This document shows, in pieces, positions 1-8,164 of a stretch of DNA of 24,756 bases. Each line of letters begins with the position of its first letter. Position 1 is the stretch's first letter. The stretch lies in contig JASGDB010000003.1 of NCBI GenBank assembly GCA_049841315.1, forward strand, positions 1 to 24,756, in the 5' to 3' direction. The position numbers and the translations under genes are program-made. This DNA comes from JASGDB01 sp049841315. Its GTDB lineage: Bacteria > Bacteroidota > Bacteroidia > Flavobacteriales > Weeksellaceae. The notes beneath the pieces were generated by a model. That model ran no database searches. It was not told where the DNA came from and saw only the letters and a program-made list of their open reading frames with translations.

Positions 1-20
1 CAGCAAAAAAAACAGTCAAC

Positions 21-97
21 CTTCGCTGAACGAAGTGTCTTTGCGGACGAAAAATATTTTCAATAATGTAAAAAAAACTTTGCGATCATTGCGTTTA
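21..97. repeat. Degenerate intergenic repeat sequence
   Basis: A small hairpin (CTTCG, loop CTGAA, CGAAG, 21-35) is followed by CTTTGCGG and, at 77-97, by a stretch containing CTTTGCG and TTGCGTTTA. These words resemble the right end of the two elements at 17095-17237 and 17662-17842, which end in CTTTGCGTTTA or CTCTGCGTTTA. I read this as a decayed relative of that family. It is too short and diverged to be certain. No gene is visible in 1-250. Confidence 0.35.
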
Positions 98-180
98 AAA
101 TAAAACAATTGATTTTTAGCCATTTACACTAAGCATATGTATGTTTTTAATGCGTATGACCTGGATATAAAAGCAAAAAA

Positions 181-211
181 TTGAGTATTCATCCTAAATT
201 CCGTATTTTTG
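181..211 (+). promoter_or_regulatory. Promoter of trpS
   Basis: TATTTTTG at 204-211 fits the Bacteroidota -7 consensus TAnnTTTG exactly. A TTG at 181-183 lies 20 nt upstream, the usual spacing for the -33 element. The trpS ATG follows 39 nt after the -7 box. The suf operon promoter at 20367-20397 has the same -7 sequence and the same spacing. Confidence 0.75.
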
Positions 212-250
212 TAGACCTTAAACTTTGAATTTTAAACCCTAAACAAAAAA

Positions 251-1219
251 ATGTCACGAGTTTTAACCGGAATACAAGCCACAGGAACACCGCATTTGGG
301 AAATCTTTTAGGAGCAATCATTCCTGCAATCGAACTTTCCAAAAAATCGGAAAACGATTCGTTTTTGTTCATCGCGAATCTACATTCTTTAACACAAATT
401 AAAAACGCAGAAGAACTAAAACAAAACACTTACGAAATTGCAGCAGCGTGGCTCGCTTGTGGATTGGACACCGAAAAAACTCATTTTTACAGACAAAGCG
501 ATATTCCCGAAGTCTGCGAACTGACGTGGTATCTGGATTGTTTTTTTCCCTTTCAGCGATTGACTTTGGCACATTCTTTCAAAGATAAAGCGGACAGATT
601 GAGCGACGTAAACGCAGGACTGTTCAATTATCCGATTTTGATGGCAGCAGATATTTTGTTGTATGATGCGGAAATTGTTCCGGTTGGGAAAGACCAGCTG
701 CAGCATTTGGAAATTGCAAGAGATGTGGCTTCGAGATTCAATAATCAAATGGGCGAAGTTTTCGTTTTGCCTAATGCGGAATTGCAGGAAGACACAAAAT
801 ACGTTCCCGGAACAGATGGACAAAAAATGTCGAAATCCAGAGGAAATATCATCAATATTTTTCTTCCCGAAAAGGAACTGAAAAAACAGGTAATGTCCAT
901 TGAAACAGATTCCAAAACGCTGGAAGAACCGAAAGACCCTGAAACCGACAAGGTTTTTGCGATTTATGAATTAATTGCAACTCCTGAACAAACCGAAGAA
1001 TTGCGAAAAAAATATCTCGCCGGAAATTTCGGTTACGGACACGCAAAAACGGAACTTTTGAATTTAATTCTGGAACGTTTTGCGAAAGAAAGAGAACTTT
1101 TCAATTATTATATGAACAATCTTCCCGAACTGGAAACCAAACTCAACGAAGGTGCGGAAAAGACGAGAAAAATCGCTCATCAAACGTTGAAAAGAGTGAG
1201 GGAAAGTTTAGGCATGTAA
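251..1219 (+). CDS. trpS: Tryptophanyl-tRNA synthetase
   Basis: This cytoplasmic class I aminoacyl-tRNA synthetase charges tRNA-Trp with tryptophan using ATP. The 322 residues match the usual bacterial TrpRS length. The HIGH-type signature appears as TPHLGN at residues 13-18, after the typical opening LTGIQATG. The KMSKS loop is intact at residues 192-196 (QKMSKSRGN). The ATG at 251 sits after an A-rich leader, as is common in flavobacteria, and an in-frame start further upstream is not needed. It has its own promoter and a strong terminator hairpin directly after the stop, so it appears monocistronic. Nothing in it looks damaged. Confidence 0.97.
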   Translation: MSRVLTGIQATGTPHLGNLLGAIIPAIELSKKSENDSFLFIANLHSLTQIKNAEELKQNTYEIAAAWLACGLDTEKTHFYRQSDIPEVCELTWYLDCFFPFQRLTLAHSFKDKADRLSDVNAGLFNYPILMAADILLYDAEIVPVGKDQLQHLEIARDVASRFNNQMGEVFVLPNAELQEDTKYVPGTDGQKMSKSRGNIINIFLPEKELKKQVMSIETDSKTLEEPKDPETDKVFAIYELIATPEQTEELRKKYLAGNFGYGHAKTELLNLILERFAKERELFNYYMNNLPELETKLNEGAEKTRKIAHQTLKRVRESLGM

Positions 1220-1260
1220 CTGCGCTTAATTATTTTTAATAATTTTGAACTGATAAAATA

Positions 1261-1295
1261 AAAACCTAACGGGTTTCAGAAACCCGTTAGGTTTT
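1261..1295 (+). terminator. Intrinsic terminator after trpS
   Basis: A perfect 16-bp inverted repeat (1261-1276 and 1280-1295) surrounds a 3-nt loop, with an A-run entering and a T-run leaving the stem, so it could work in both directions. It starts 41 nt after the trpS stop and ends 29 nt before the next start codon. Confidence 0.85.
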
Positions 1296-1324
1296 AAACA
1301 ACAAACAGTCAAACAAACTCAATA

Positions 1325-2755
1325 TTGAAAAACAACTTTACATTCCGGAACAAAATTTTTCTGGCATTGATGCTCGTCAATATCATTTTTGCCTGTGTGA
1401 TGGCTTACCTGAATTTTTACCAAAATTCTCAGGCTTTCAGGAAAAACAGAATCAGCGATATTGAAAAAGCCGATGCCCGGATTGTGGAAACCTTTAATTA
1501 TATTTCTTCAGAAAATAATTTTATTGACGAAGAATTTACCGACATCAACGATATTTTTGCCAGCCGTGTTTTCGAGCTTGCCAATGTGTTCAATACCAAT
1601 ATCAATATTTACGACCTGAACGGCAATCTTATTGCCAGCAACCGCCAGTCTGCCGGGATTTTGAATTCTTCCGTAATGAGACTGCTGAAATCGCAGGAAA
1701 AAGTGGTCATTGACAGCACGCTTCTGGACTCCGAAAACACCTTGTACAGTACATATCAGTTCGTTAGCAGAGACAAAAAACCGATTGCCGTAGTCAATAC
1801 AGAAAGCCGAATCAACAACGAATCCGTTTTTATCCAAAGTATGGCGATGATGAAGCATTATTTCCTTATTGTCATAATTCTTCTCGTTTTGAGCGGGTTT
1901 GCGGCATGGTTCATTTCTAAAAATCTTACGAAAAAAATTGAAGATTTGTCGGAAACACTGGAAAACACAGATGTTTCCGCCCTTGACAAGCCTATACAGT
2001 ATCATGAAAAAGACGAGGTGAAACCTTTGGTGGATGCCTACAATTCCATGTTGGTAAAACTGAAAAACCAGACTTTTGAGCTCCAGAAAAACGAACGGGA
2101 AGAAGCCTGGAAAGAAATGGCAAAACAGGTTGCCCACGAAATCAATAATCCGCTGACACCACTTCGTTTGACGATTCAGAATTTCCACAGAAGATACAAG
2201 CCGGACGACCCTGAAAATGCCAATAAGGTAAGGGTACTCACCGAATCCGTGGTTCATCAGATTGACATCATTTCTGCCATTACGAAGTCTTTTTCGGATT
2301 TCGCCAAAATGCCCGTACACATCGATACGGAAATCGACATCGTGGAAACCATTCGCAGAAGTGTGGATATTTTCCCGCCGACTGTCGTATTTTTCTCCAC
2401 GAATACGGAATTTCTGACATATAAAATGGACGGACTTTATCTCACAAGGATTATCACCAACATCGTGAAAAACGGAATCCAGGCTATCCCGAACAACAGA
2501 AGCAAGCACATCAACGTAAGTCTGACGGATTTCCCGTCCAACTTCATGATTACCATTTCGGACAACGGAAATGGGATTCCGGAAGCCATTAAGGATAAAA
2601 TTTTTGATGCTAATTTCACCACAAAATCTACCGGAATGGGTGTAGGATTGTCTATGGTGAAAAAAATAGTGGAAGATTATAAAGGAAAAATATGGTTTGA
2701 AAGCATTCCTGATACCGGAACGACTTTCTATATCCAGTTTCATAAAATACTATAA
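1325..2755 (+). CDS. Membrane sensor histidine kinase (HAMP, HisKA, HATPase)
   Basis: This is a two-component sensor kinase of 476 aa in the inner membrane. A first membrane segment spans about residues 12-29 and a second about 179-197, enclosing an extracytoplasmic sensor region of about 150 residues. A HAMP-like linker follows. The H-box AHEINNPLTPLR carries the likely phospho-acceptor His271. The ATPase domain has an N-box (N383), G1 (SDNGNGIP, D413) and G2 (GMGVGLS, from 437). The H-box style and two-TM layout resemble NtrY-type kinases. The proposed start is TTG at 1325, because no ATG or GTG lies between it and an in-frame stop at 1295, and it leaves a basic N-terminus before the first membrane segment. 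No response regulator is adjacent, so its partner and signal are unknown. Confidence 0.9.
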   Translation: MKNNFTFRNKIFLALMLVNIIFACVMAYLNFYQNSQAFRKNRISDIEKADARIVETFNYISSENNFIDEEFTDINDIFASRVFELANVFNTNINIYDLNGNLIASNRQSAGILNSSVMRLLKSQEKVVIDSTLLDSENTLYSTYQFVSRDKKPIAVVNTESRINNESVFIQSMAMMKHYFLIVIILLVLSGFAAWFISKNLTKKIEDLSETLENTDVSALDKPIQYHEKDEVKPLVDAYNSMLVKLKNQTFELQKNEREEAWKEMAKQVAHEINNPLTPLRLTIQNFHRRYKPDDPENANKVRVLTESVVHQIDIISAITKSFSDFAKMPVHIDTEIDIVETIRRSVDIFPPTVVFFSTNTEFLTYKMDGLYLTRIITNIVKNGIQAIPNNRSKHINVSLTDFPSNFMITISDNGNGIPEAIKDKIFDANFTTKSTGMGVGLSMVKKIVEDYKGKIWFESIPDTGTTFYIQFHKIL

Positions 2756-2770
2756 TTAAAACCTTTTCCC

Positions 2771-3685
2771 ATGAAAAATAAAATCATCACCGCATTATCG
2801 GCTTTAGTAGTAGGACTTGCCGGATACCTGATATACGACAACCTGAATCAGGGAATGTCCAAAGCTGAAATGAAAAGCCAGATAAACGACCTGAAATCCG
2901 ATTACGAATTCATTCAAAAAGATTTGGAAATGAATCTGAGTTCATTGAATATCAGCAACAAGCTGATTTTCGCCCAAAAGCAGAAAATCGAAAACATCCT
3001 GAAAAAAAGCGAAATCACCGAAGTAGAACTCGAGGAAGCCAAACGGCTGATGCGGAGCATTTCGCAAGGTGTTTTGGAAGAATATAAGAATAACGTGAAA
3101 TTTCTGGAAGCGGAAAAACAAAAACTCACCATGGAAGGCGAAGCCAATGAAATCCTGCTGGAAGACCTCAACGGGAAAATCAAACATCTGGAAATGCTGA
3201 AAAGCGAAGTCAATACAAAATACATCTACGAAAAAGGGGAATCCGACAAAAAAACCAAACTTTTAGGATATGCTTCCAGCCTGTCTTTATCCAATTTCAC
3301 CCTTCAGGGCGTGAAAGTGAAAAACAGCGGACGTGAAATTGAAACCGATAAAGCCTCCAGAGTCAACAGATTAGATGTGAGCTTCGATATTAATGAAAAC
3401 AAAATCGCCGAATCGGGAACGAAAGAATTTTTCCTTGTGGTTTTCGCTCCGGACGGAAAACTCGCCACTTTTCAAAACGGAACTACCGGAGCTTTCATGC
3501 TGAATGACAGTAAAATACAGTATTCCGACAAAGTAAGTTTTGACTATACCAACGGCGAAGTGAAAACCATTAATTTTGAATGGAAAAATGAAGATTTCCA
3601 AAAAGGTAACTACGTTATCGAAGTCTACGAAAACAATCCGAAGAAAATTACCAAAATCGGCGGTGCAATCAAAAAACTCGAGTAA
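2771..3685 (+). CDS. Membrane-anchored coiled-coil protein, unknown function
   Basis: The 304-aa product has a short basic N-terminus and one membrane segment at about residues 5-23. A long charged helical region with heptad-like patterning runs from about 33 to 155. A beta-rich C-terminal domain (about 165-304) contains FFLVVFAPDGKLA. It starts 15 nt after the kinase stop, so the two are probably co-transcribed. The layout suggests an inner-membrane protein with a periplasmic coiled coil and a globular domain, perhaps an accessory of the sensor kinase. I do not recognise the family. Long coiled coils attract spurious ParA or SMC-like names, and no ATPase motif is present here. Confidence 0.75.
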   Translation: MKNKIITALSALVVGLAGYLIYDNLNQGMSKAEMKSQINDLKSDYEFIQKDLEMNLSSLNISNKLIFAQKQKIENILKKSEITEVELEEAKRLMRSISQGVLEEYKNNVKFLEAEKQKLTMEGEANEILLEDLNGKIKHLEMLKSEVNTKYIYEKGESDKKTKLLGYASSLSLSNFTLQGVKVKNSGREIETDKASRVNRLDVSFDINENKIAESGTKEFFLVVFAPDGKLATFQNGTTGAFMLNDSKIQYSDKVSFDYTNGEVKTINFEWKNEDFQKGNYVIEVYENNPKKITKIGGAIKKLE

Positions 3686-3697
3686 ATTTCATCTATC

Positions 3698-4915
3698 TCA
3701 TAATCCCCTAACCTCCACATCACCCCTCAAAATCATCATCCTCAAATCATTCTCAAAATGCGAAGCCGGACTTTTCAAATCAATTTTCAGTTTGTTGATT
3801 TTCGATTGGGACTGGATTTGCGTGTAAAATTCATAAAAACCAAAGGCTTCCGGTTTTCCGTTCCGGAGAATGATAAAGGTTTTTTCTCCGGCGGTTCTTC
3901 CGGGAATCGTCCACAATTCGTTGCGGTTTTTCAGGCTGAGTTTCTTTCGTAATGCTTCGGGGTTTTCAAATTCTTTTTGGGACTGGATGTGTTTTAAGGC
4001 TTTCAATCCCTGCGTATAGGATTTGAATTTCAGTAACGGTTTTTCCGTTTTATTCAAAGCCATTTTTTCAACGGAATATTTTCCGTTTTTGACGAACAAT
4101 CCGAACGGAAATCGCACCGGCTTTTTAAATCCTTTGGAACTCAACAGCAACTGAGCTACAAGGTCGTTTCCGACAATTTCATAGTGAATCTGTTCACATT
4201 CATTCTGCAATTTTTCAAAATGCCGTGCTTTGGAATTGAAAAATTTCTTCGCGGATTTGTTGATGTCGTCCACATAATCGCTCATCAGAATTTTTCCGTT
4301 TTCGTTCTGGAAATAGATAATTCCTCTTTCGTTCGGCAAATCCTGAGTGAGTTCTTTTATCTTGTTGATATAGGTTTTGGCGTTGGTTTCTTCGTGCTGT
4401 TTCTGGATAATTTCGTTATCCACATCTTTGGAAATCAATATTTTAAACAATTCCATTGTGGCTCTTGCATCGCTGTCGGCACGATGAGCGTTGACCAAAG
4501 GGATTCCCAACGATTTCACGAGTTTCCCAAGCGAATAACTTTCTGCATCGGGAATGAGTTTTTTAGCCAAAGGAATCGTGTCTAACGTATTGATTTTGAA
4601 ATCAAAACCGAGTTCTTTAAACGATTGGCGGAGCATTCTGTAATCGAAATCGATATTGTGTCCGACCAAGGTTGTTCCTTCCGTAATTTCAATCACTCTT
4701 TTGGCGATTTCGTGAAATTTCGGGGCGGTTTTGAGCATTTTCGGCGAGATTTTCGTCAATCTCTGCACAAAAGGCGTGATTTCCGCTTCGGGATTCACGA
4801 GGGAAATAAACTGGTCAACGGTTTCGTGTCCGTCGTACCTGAAAATGGCAATATCGATAATGCGTTCCTTTCGGTAAGGCGCACCGTTGCTTTCAATGTC
4901 TATAATGGAATACAT
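3698..4915 (-). CDS. DEDDh 3'-5' exonuclease with degenerate UvrC-like (GIY-YIG) tail
   Basis: The N-terminal 165 residues form an exonuclease domain of the DNA polymerase III epsilon type. Exo I is DIE with D6 and E8, Exo II is GHNIDFD with D91, and Exo III is HRADSDA with H144 and D149, so all five catalytic residues are present. After a linker, residues about 190-235 (LPNERGIIYF..NGKIL) follow the pattern of the UvrC/Cho GIY-YIG domain. GIY has become GII, and the YVG position reads MSD, so that nuclease centre looks dead. The family normally pairs these two domains. It converges on the coiled-coil gene with 12 nt between stops. A role in DNA repair or proofreading is inferred. Confidence 0.85.
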   Translation of the reverse strand: MYSIIDIESNGAPYRKERIIDIAIFRYDGHETVDQFISLVNPEAEITPFVQRLTKISPKMLKTAPKFHEIAKRVIEITEGTTLVGHNIDFDYRMLRQSFKELGFDFKINTLDTIPLAKKLIPDAESYSLGKLVKSLGIPLVNAHRADSDARATMELFKILISKDVDNEIIQKQHEETNAKTYINKIKELTQDLPNERGIIYFQNENGKILMSDYVDDINKSAKKFFNSKARHFEKLQNECEQIHYEIVGNDLVAQLLLSSKGFKKPVRFPFGLFVKNGKYSVEKMALNKTEKPLLKFKSYTQGLKALKHIQSQKEFENPEALRKKLSLKNRNELWTIPGRTAGEKTFIILRNGKPEAFGFYEFYTQIQSQSKINKLKIDLKSPASHFENDLRMMILRGDVEVRGL

Positions 4916-4929
4916 TTAATTCTTTTTTT

Positions 4930-5025
4930 CCACAGGTTGACCTTCTTTTCCGCGCATTTCATACGTGGTTATTGTTGTTGAGCCACTTCGTGGCTCTGCT
5001 GGAAATATTGAAAGGAGGTTTTTCA
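4930..5025. repeat. Hairpin-bearing intergenic repeat, copy A (next to DUF1016 gene)
   Basis: This copy shares its ends and core with copy B at 6179-6254: CCACAGGTTG at the left, then GGTTATTG and TTGAGCC, the perfect hairpin GAGCCAC-TTC-GTGGCTC (4980-4996), and GGAGGTTTTTCA at the right. The middle of copy A (about 4942-4967) is diverged. It directly abuts the stop of the DUF1016 gene. It resembles REP-type extragenic palindromes. Confidence 0.75.
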
Positions 5026-6165
5026 TCATATTTCTTTTCTCTCGTTTTGCTGTTCAAATTTTTTCAATTCCTGTTCTAATTCTTCATCGCTCGGCAAGGC
5101 ATTTCTGATTTCGTCCGACAGTTCTGTATATCGGAATGCACTCACTCCGATAGGTTTATTGATGTCTTTCAGAGCAAATTCCACTTCGTAATCATCTTTG
5201 TTTTTGCAAAGCAAAATCCCGATAGTCGGCTGGTCTTCCGGTTCTTTTACCAATTCGTTGATGGCGGAAATATAATAATTGAGTTTGCCCACAAATTCCG
5301 GCTCAAATTCTTTCATTTTCAGTTCGATAATGATGTAGCATTTGAGTTTGGTGTGGTAAAAAAGCAAATCGGTGCGGTATTCTTTATTCCCGATTTTGAG
5401 GAGAAACTGCCGTCCCATATACGCAAAACCTTTCCCGAGTTCGAGCAGAAACTGCGATATGTGAGCCACTAAACTTTTTTCGAGGTCGGTTTCACGGACT
5501 TTTTCCGAAAGTTGCAGAAAATCAAAATTGTAAGGGTCTTTCAGCAATTCGTTGGCAAGGTCGCTTTGTATTTTGGGCAAAGTTGTGCTGAAATTGGTTA
5601 TCGCTTTTCCCTGTCGTTCATAAAGATTGGTTTCTATCTGATATTCCAAAACAGAACGGCTCCAATTATTTTCTATGGTTTTATTGATGTAGAAAAGTGC
5701 TTCTTTTACAGAATCGCATTTGTCAATAATAATTCTGTGATGTCCCCAGGGAATTAACGGAAAGGAATAAATATCACTTTCTAATTTTCCCACAACTTGT
5801 GGGAAAATTATATCTATCTCATTTTGAGCAACTTGCGATTCGCCCTCAACATGTGGGCGAATTGAAACATCTGTATTTTGAGAAGAATATAATTTATAAA
5901 AACGTCTGCAATAGTGTAAATTGGAAAATGAAAAACCGGAAATATCCGGAAATTCTGCTCTTAAATCTTCACTTAACTGCCGGATAAAACCGCTTCCCCA
6001 TTTTGCATTCTCCTGTTTTTCCACGATTTGTCTGCCCAAATCCCAGTACAGCAAAATAAGTTCGCTGTTAACAGCCAATACGGCTTTTATCTGGCTGTTT
6101 TTTATCTGATGTTTCAGATTTTTCAGCCAGTTTCCATATTCGGGAAGTTGTAGTTTGTCGTTCAT
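5026..6165 (-). CDS. DUF1016/YhcG-family PDDEXK nuclease
   Basis: The 379-aa protein has the two-domain DUF1016 build. The N-terminal domain (about 10-170) contains the typical WDLGRQI and FSFSNLHYCRRFY patterns and ends near PWGHHRIIIDKC. The C-terminal PDDEXK-type domain (about 210-350) has D266 in YRTDLLFY and E281-x-K283 in IIIELKM, a plausible metal-binding nuclease centre. The family is widespread, often found in defence islands or beside restriction genes, but its role is not settled. Here it stands alone between two direct repeat copies (4930-5025 and 6179-6254). Residues about 102-128 are encoded by two DNA palindromes. The gene appears intact. Confidence 0.9.
   Translation of the reverse strand: MNDKLQLPEYGNWLKNLKHQIKNSQIKAVLAVNSELILLYWDLGRQIVEKQENAKWGSGFIRQLSEDLRAEFPDISGFSFSNLHYCRRFYKLYSSQNTDVSIRPHVEGESQVAQNEIDIIFPQVVGKLESDIYSFPLIPWGHHRIIIDKCDSVKEALFYINKTIENNWSRSVLEYQIETNLYERQGKAITNFSTTLPKIQSDLANELLKDPYNFDFLQLSEKVRETDLEKSLVAHISQFLLELGKGFAYMGRQFLLKIGNKEYRTDLLFYHTKLKCYIIIELKMKEFEPEFVGKLNYYISAINELVKEPEDQPTIGILLCKNKDDYEVEFALKDINKPIGVSAFRYTELSDEIRNALPSDEELEQELKKFEQQNERKEI
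5782..5810. repeat. 12-bp perfect palindrome inside the DUF1016 gene
   Basis: TAATTTTCCCAC (5782-5793) and its exact reverse complement (5799-5810) surround the loop AACTT. It encodes about residues 119-128 of the DUF1016 protein in frame. A related palindrome follows at 5838-5862. Confidence 0.8.
5838..5862. repeat. Second palindrome inside the DUF1016 gene
   Basis: ATTCGCCCTC (5838-5847) pairs with 5853-5862 with a single T-T mismatch around the loop AACAT. The loop and the following GTGGG match the palindrome at 5782-5810 closely, so the two look like related units separated by 27 nt. Confidence 0.7.
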
Positions 6166-6178
6166 TTTTTACTTTTTG

Positions 6179-6254
6179 CCACAGGTTGCACCTGCGGTTA
6201 TTGATGTTGAGCCACTTCGTGGCTCTGCGGAAAATATTGTGCGGAGGTTTTTCA
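6179..6254. repeat. Hairpin-bearing intergenic repeat, copy B (upstream of DUF1016 gene)
   Basis: This copy has the same ends and core as copy A (4930-5025). It carries two hairpins: CCACAGGT-TGC-ACCTGCGG (one mismatch, from 6179) and the perfect GAGCCAC-TTC-GTGGCTC (6209-6225). It ends with GGAGGTTTTTCA. It lies 13 nt upstream of the DUF1016 start codon and in the same orientation as copy A. Confidence 0.75.
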
Positions 6255-6277
6255 CTTTTATAAATTCGTTCTTAACA

Positions 6278-6305
6278 AGCCTTGTGAAGGTTTAAAACCT
6301 TGGCT
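6278..6305. repeat. Palindrome downstream of the DUF853 gene
   Basis: AAGGTTT (6287-6293) and AAACCTT (6295-6301) form a perfect 7-bp stem. AGCC at 6278 and GGCT at 6302 could extend it past a 5-nt bulge. It begins 6 nt beyond the stop of the HerA-like ATPase gene. No T-run follows on the minus strand, so it is a poor intrinsic terminator and may instead be another REP-like unit. Confidence 0.5.
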
Positions 6306-6311
6306 CTGATT

Positions 6312-7841
6312 TTACCTCCTTCTCGTCGTTTTCAGTCCAAGCATTCCGAGAATGGCTTTCGCACCTTCCCGCATTAAAGTATTGGTAAATGTTCTTCCTG
6401 CTGAACTTTTCATTACGGTTTCAAACATTCCCGGTTCTTCTTTTACGGGTTTTACTTTTTGCTGAGGTGCAGCGTCTTGTATCGCCTGTTCCATTCTGGA
6501 AGTCAGCATTTCGTAGGCGGAATCTTTGTTTACGGCGGTTTCGTATTTTTTTACCAAAGCGGAATTATTCGTCAATTCATACACTTCGGCATCAGTAAGA
6601 ACGTCCATTCTCGATTCCGGAGAAATCAAATACGTATGAACCAAAGGTGTCGGAATACCTTTTTCGTCCAAAGCGGTAACAAACGCCTCCCCGATTCCGA
6701 GATTCTGAATGAGATTGGCGGCATCATAATATTCCGTAATCGGATAATTTTCAACGGCTTTTGAAATTTCTTTTTTATCTTTTGCGGTAAATCCTCTCAA
6801 TGCGTGCTGGATTTTTAACCCTAATTGCGAAAGCACATTTTCAGGAACATCGCCCGGAATCTGCGTGATAAAATAAATTCCCACACCTTTGGAACGAATG
6901 AGTTTTACCATGGTTTCGATTTGGTCTTGCAGTGCTTTTGAGGCTTCTTTAAAAATCAAATGGGCTTCATCGATAAAGAGAACAAGTTTCGGTTTACCGG
7001 AATCGCCTTCTTCCGGAAAAGTCATATAAATTTCCGCAAAAAGCGAAAGCATAAACGTTGAAAACAACTGCGGTTTACTCTGAATATCAGCAACTCTTAA
7101 AATATTGACAACACCTTTTCCGTCGCGGGTTTGAAGCAAATCATCGACTTCAAAACTCGGTTCTCCGAAAAATGTTGCTCCGCCTTGCTGTTCCAAAGCC
7201 ACGATTGAACGCAGAATCGCTCCCAAAGAAGCCGGAGAAATTGCACCGTAATTGGCGGAAAGTTCCGCTTTTCCCTGAGCGTTATCCGTGAGATACTGCA
7301 AAACTTTTTTCAAATCATCAAGGTCGATAAGCGGAAGTCCTTTGTCATCACAATATTTGAAAACAATAGAAATAATGCTACTTTGCGTATCGTTCAGTTG
7401 CAGAATTTTTGAAAGCAAAACAGGTCCGAATTCCGTAACCGTTGCACGAAGTTTCACACCTTTTTCTCCGGAAATGCTCATCAGTTCCACCGGAAAACTT
7501 TGTGCATTCCAATTCAGTTGGGTTCTTCCGTAACGCTCTTCGATAATAGCATTTCGTTCTCCCGGTTCAGCGATTCCGGAAAAATCTCCTTTAATATCCA
7601 AAACCAGCGACGGAACTCCTGCGTGAGAAAGTTGTTCCACAAAAACCTGAACGGTTTTGGTTTTCCCCGTTCCCGTTGCTCCACCGATTAATCCGTGTCT
7701 GTTAATGGTTTTCAGCGGGATTGTAACGTTCACATCCGTTACCACTTCGCCGTCGAGCATTCCTTTTCCTAAAATAATGTGTTCTCCTTTCGGAGTGTAT
7801 CTCGTATTGAGTTCTTCGATAAATTTTGCTTTGTCTGCCAT
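6312..7841 (-). CDS. HerA-like ATPase, DUF853 (YjgR) family
   Basis: This 509-aa P-loop ATPase belongs to the HerA/FtsK-like helicase-type superfamily (E. coli YjgR). The Walker A motif GGATGTGKT is at residues 53-61. Walker B LVLFIDEAH is at 286-294 with D291 and E292. The typical N-terminal segment IILGKGMLDGE and the conserved LDIKGDFSG stretch (about 81-89) are present. The basic C-terminus ends in KTTRRR. Length is normal for the family. The family's physiological role is poorly defined. No NurA or SIR2 partner is adjacent, so it should not be called a defence HerA from this context. A weak -7-like TATCTTTA lies upstream. Confidence 0.92.
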   Translation of the reverse strand: MADKAKFIEELNTRYTPKGEHIILGKGMLDGEVVTDVNVTIPLKTINRHGLIGGATGTGKTKTVQVFVEQLSHAGVPSLVLDIKGDFSGIAEPGERNAIIEERYGRTQLNWNAQSFPVELMSISGEKGVKLRATVTEFGPVLLSKILQLNDTQSSIISIVFKYCDDKGLPLIDLDDLKKVLQYLTDNAQGKAELSANYGAISPASLGAILRSIVALEQQGGATFFGEPSFEVDDLLQTRDGKGVVNILRVADIQSKPQLFSTFMLSLFAEIYMTFPEEGDSGKPKLVLFIDEAHLIFKEASKALQDQIETMVKLIRSKGVGIYFITQIPGDVPENVLSQLGLKIQHALRGFTAKDKKEISKAVENYPITEYYDAANLIQNLGIGEAFVTALDEKGIPTPLVHTYLISPESRMDVLTDAEVYELTNNSALVKKYETAVNKDSAYEMLTSRMEQAIQDAAPQQKVKPVKEEPGMFETVMKSSAGRTFTNTLMREGAKAILGMLGLKTTRRR

Positions 7842-8164
7842 TTTTTGTGTTTTAAAATTTAAAATAACTGTTAAAGATACATTTTTTTGATAAAAAAAAG
7901 AGAAATCGATAATTTTAATTTTGTTTTTCCGGAGATTTTCGTTCCGAAGTTTGAATTTACCTTTTACGAAGAAATATCTGTTTTAAAGTGAATTAGAAGA
8001 AATAAAAACCGCCGCTGCTTTACTTTCGGAAATCCAATCCCGGCTATCGAACAGATTTACTGTATATTCCATATTCACTAAAAATTCGTATTTTGCCCTG
8101 TCTTTCCATTTGCAGAAATTTTATTTTGAAACAGGAAAAGACATGGTAATTTATCAAACAATTC
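7842..8164. other. Divergent intergenic region without a recognised gene
   Basis: This 323-nt gap separates two divergently transcribed genes. The minus strand has a weak -7-like box TATCTTTA close to the DUF853 start, and the plus strand has two TATTTTG words, each one base short of the consensus. A 29-codon minus-strand ORF (7983-8072) is not convincing. I see no RNA gene or strong repeat. Confidence 0.5.

Noticed and set aside
1508..2743. A 411-codon open frame on the minus strand opposite the histidine kinase
   Set aside because: It is an antisense shadow: the plus-strand frame carries complete kinase motifs, while the minus-strand product shows no recognisable domain and a composition rich in Phe, His, Ile and Arg, typical of reverse reading.
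4930..6305. Repeats around the DUF1016 gene as a CRISPR array
   Set aside because: There are only two diverged copies more than 1 kb apart with a gene between them. There is no regular spacing, no spacers and no cas gene.
6312..7841. HerA-like ATPase plus the neighbouring nuclease as a known HerA defence system
   Set aside because: The ATPase has the DUF853/YjgR make-up, found as a housekeeping-type gene in many bacteria. The DUF1016 neighbour is repeat-framed and separated by 146 nt. No SIR2, NurA or DUF4297-type partner is present.
7983..8072. A 29-codon minus-strand frame in the gap before the TauE gene (ends SKAAAVFISSNSL)
   Set aside because: It has no promoter, no recognisable family and sits in a divergent promoter region. 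It may be a gene remnant, but the evidence is too weak to annotate.
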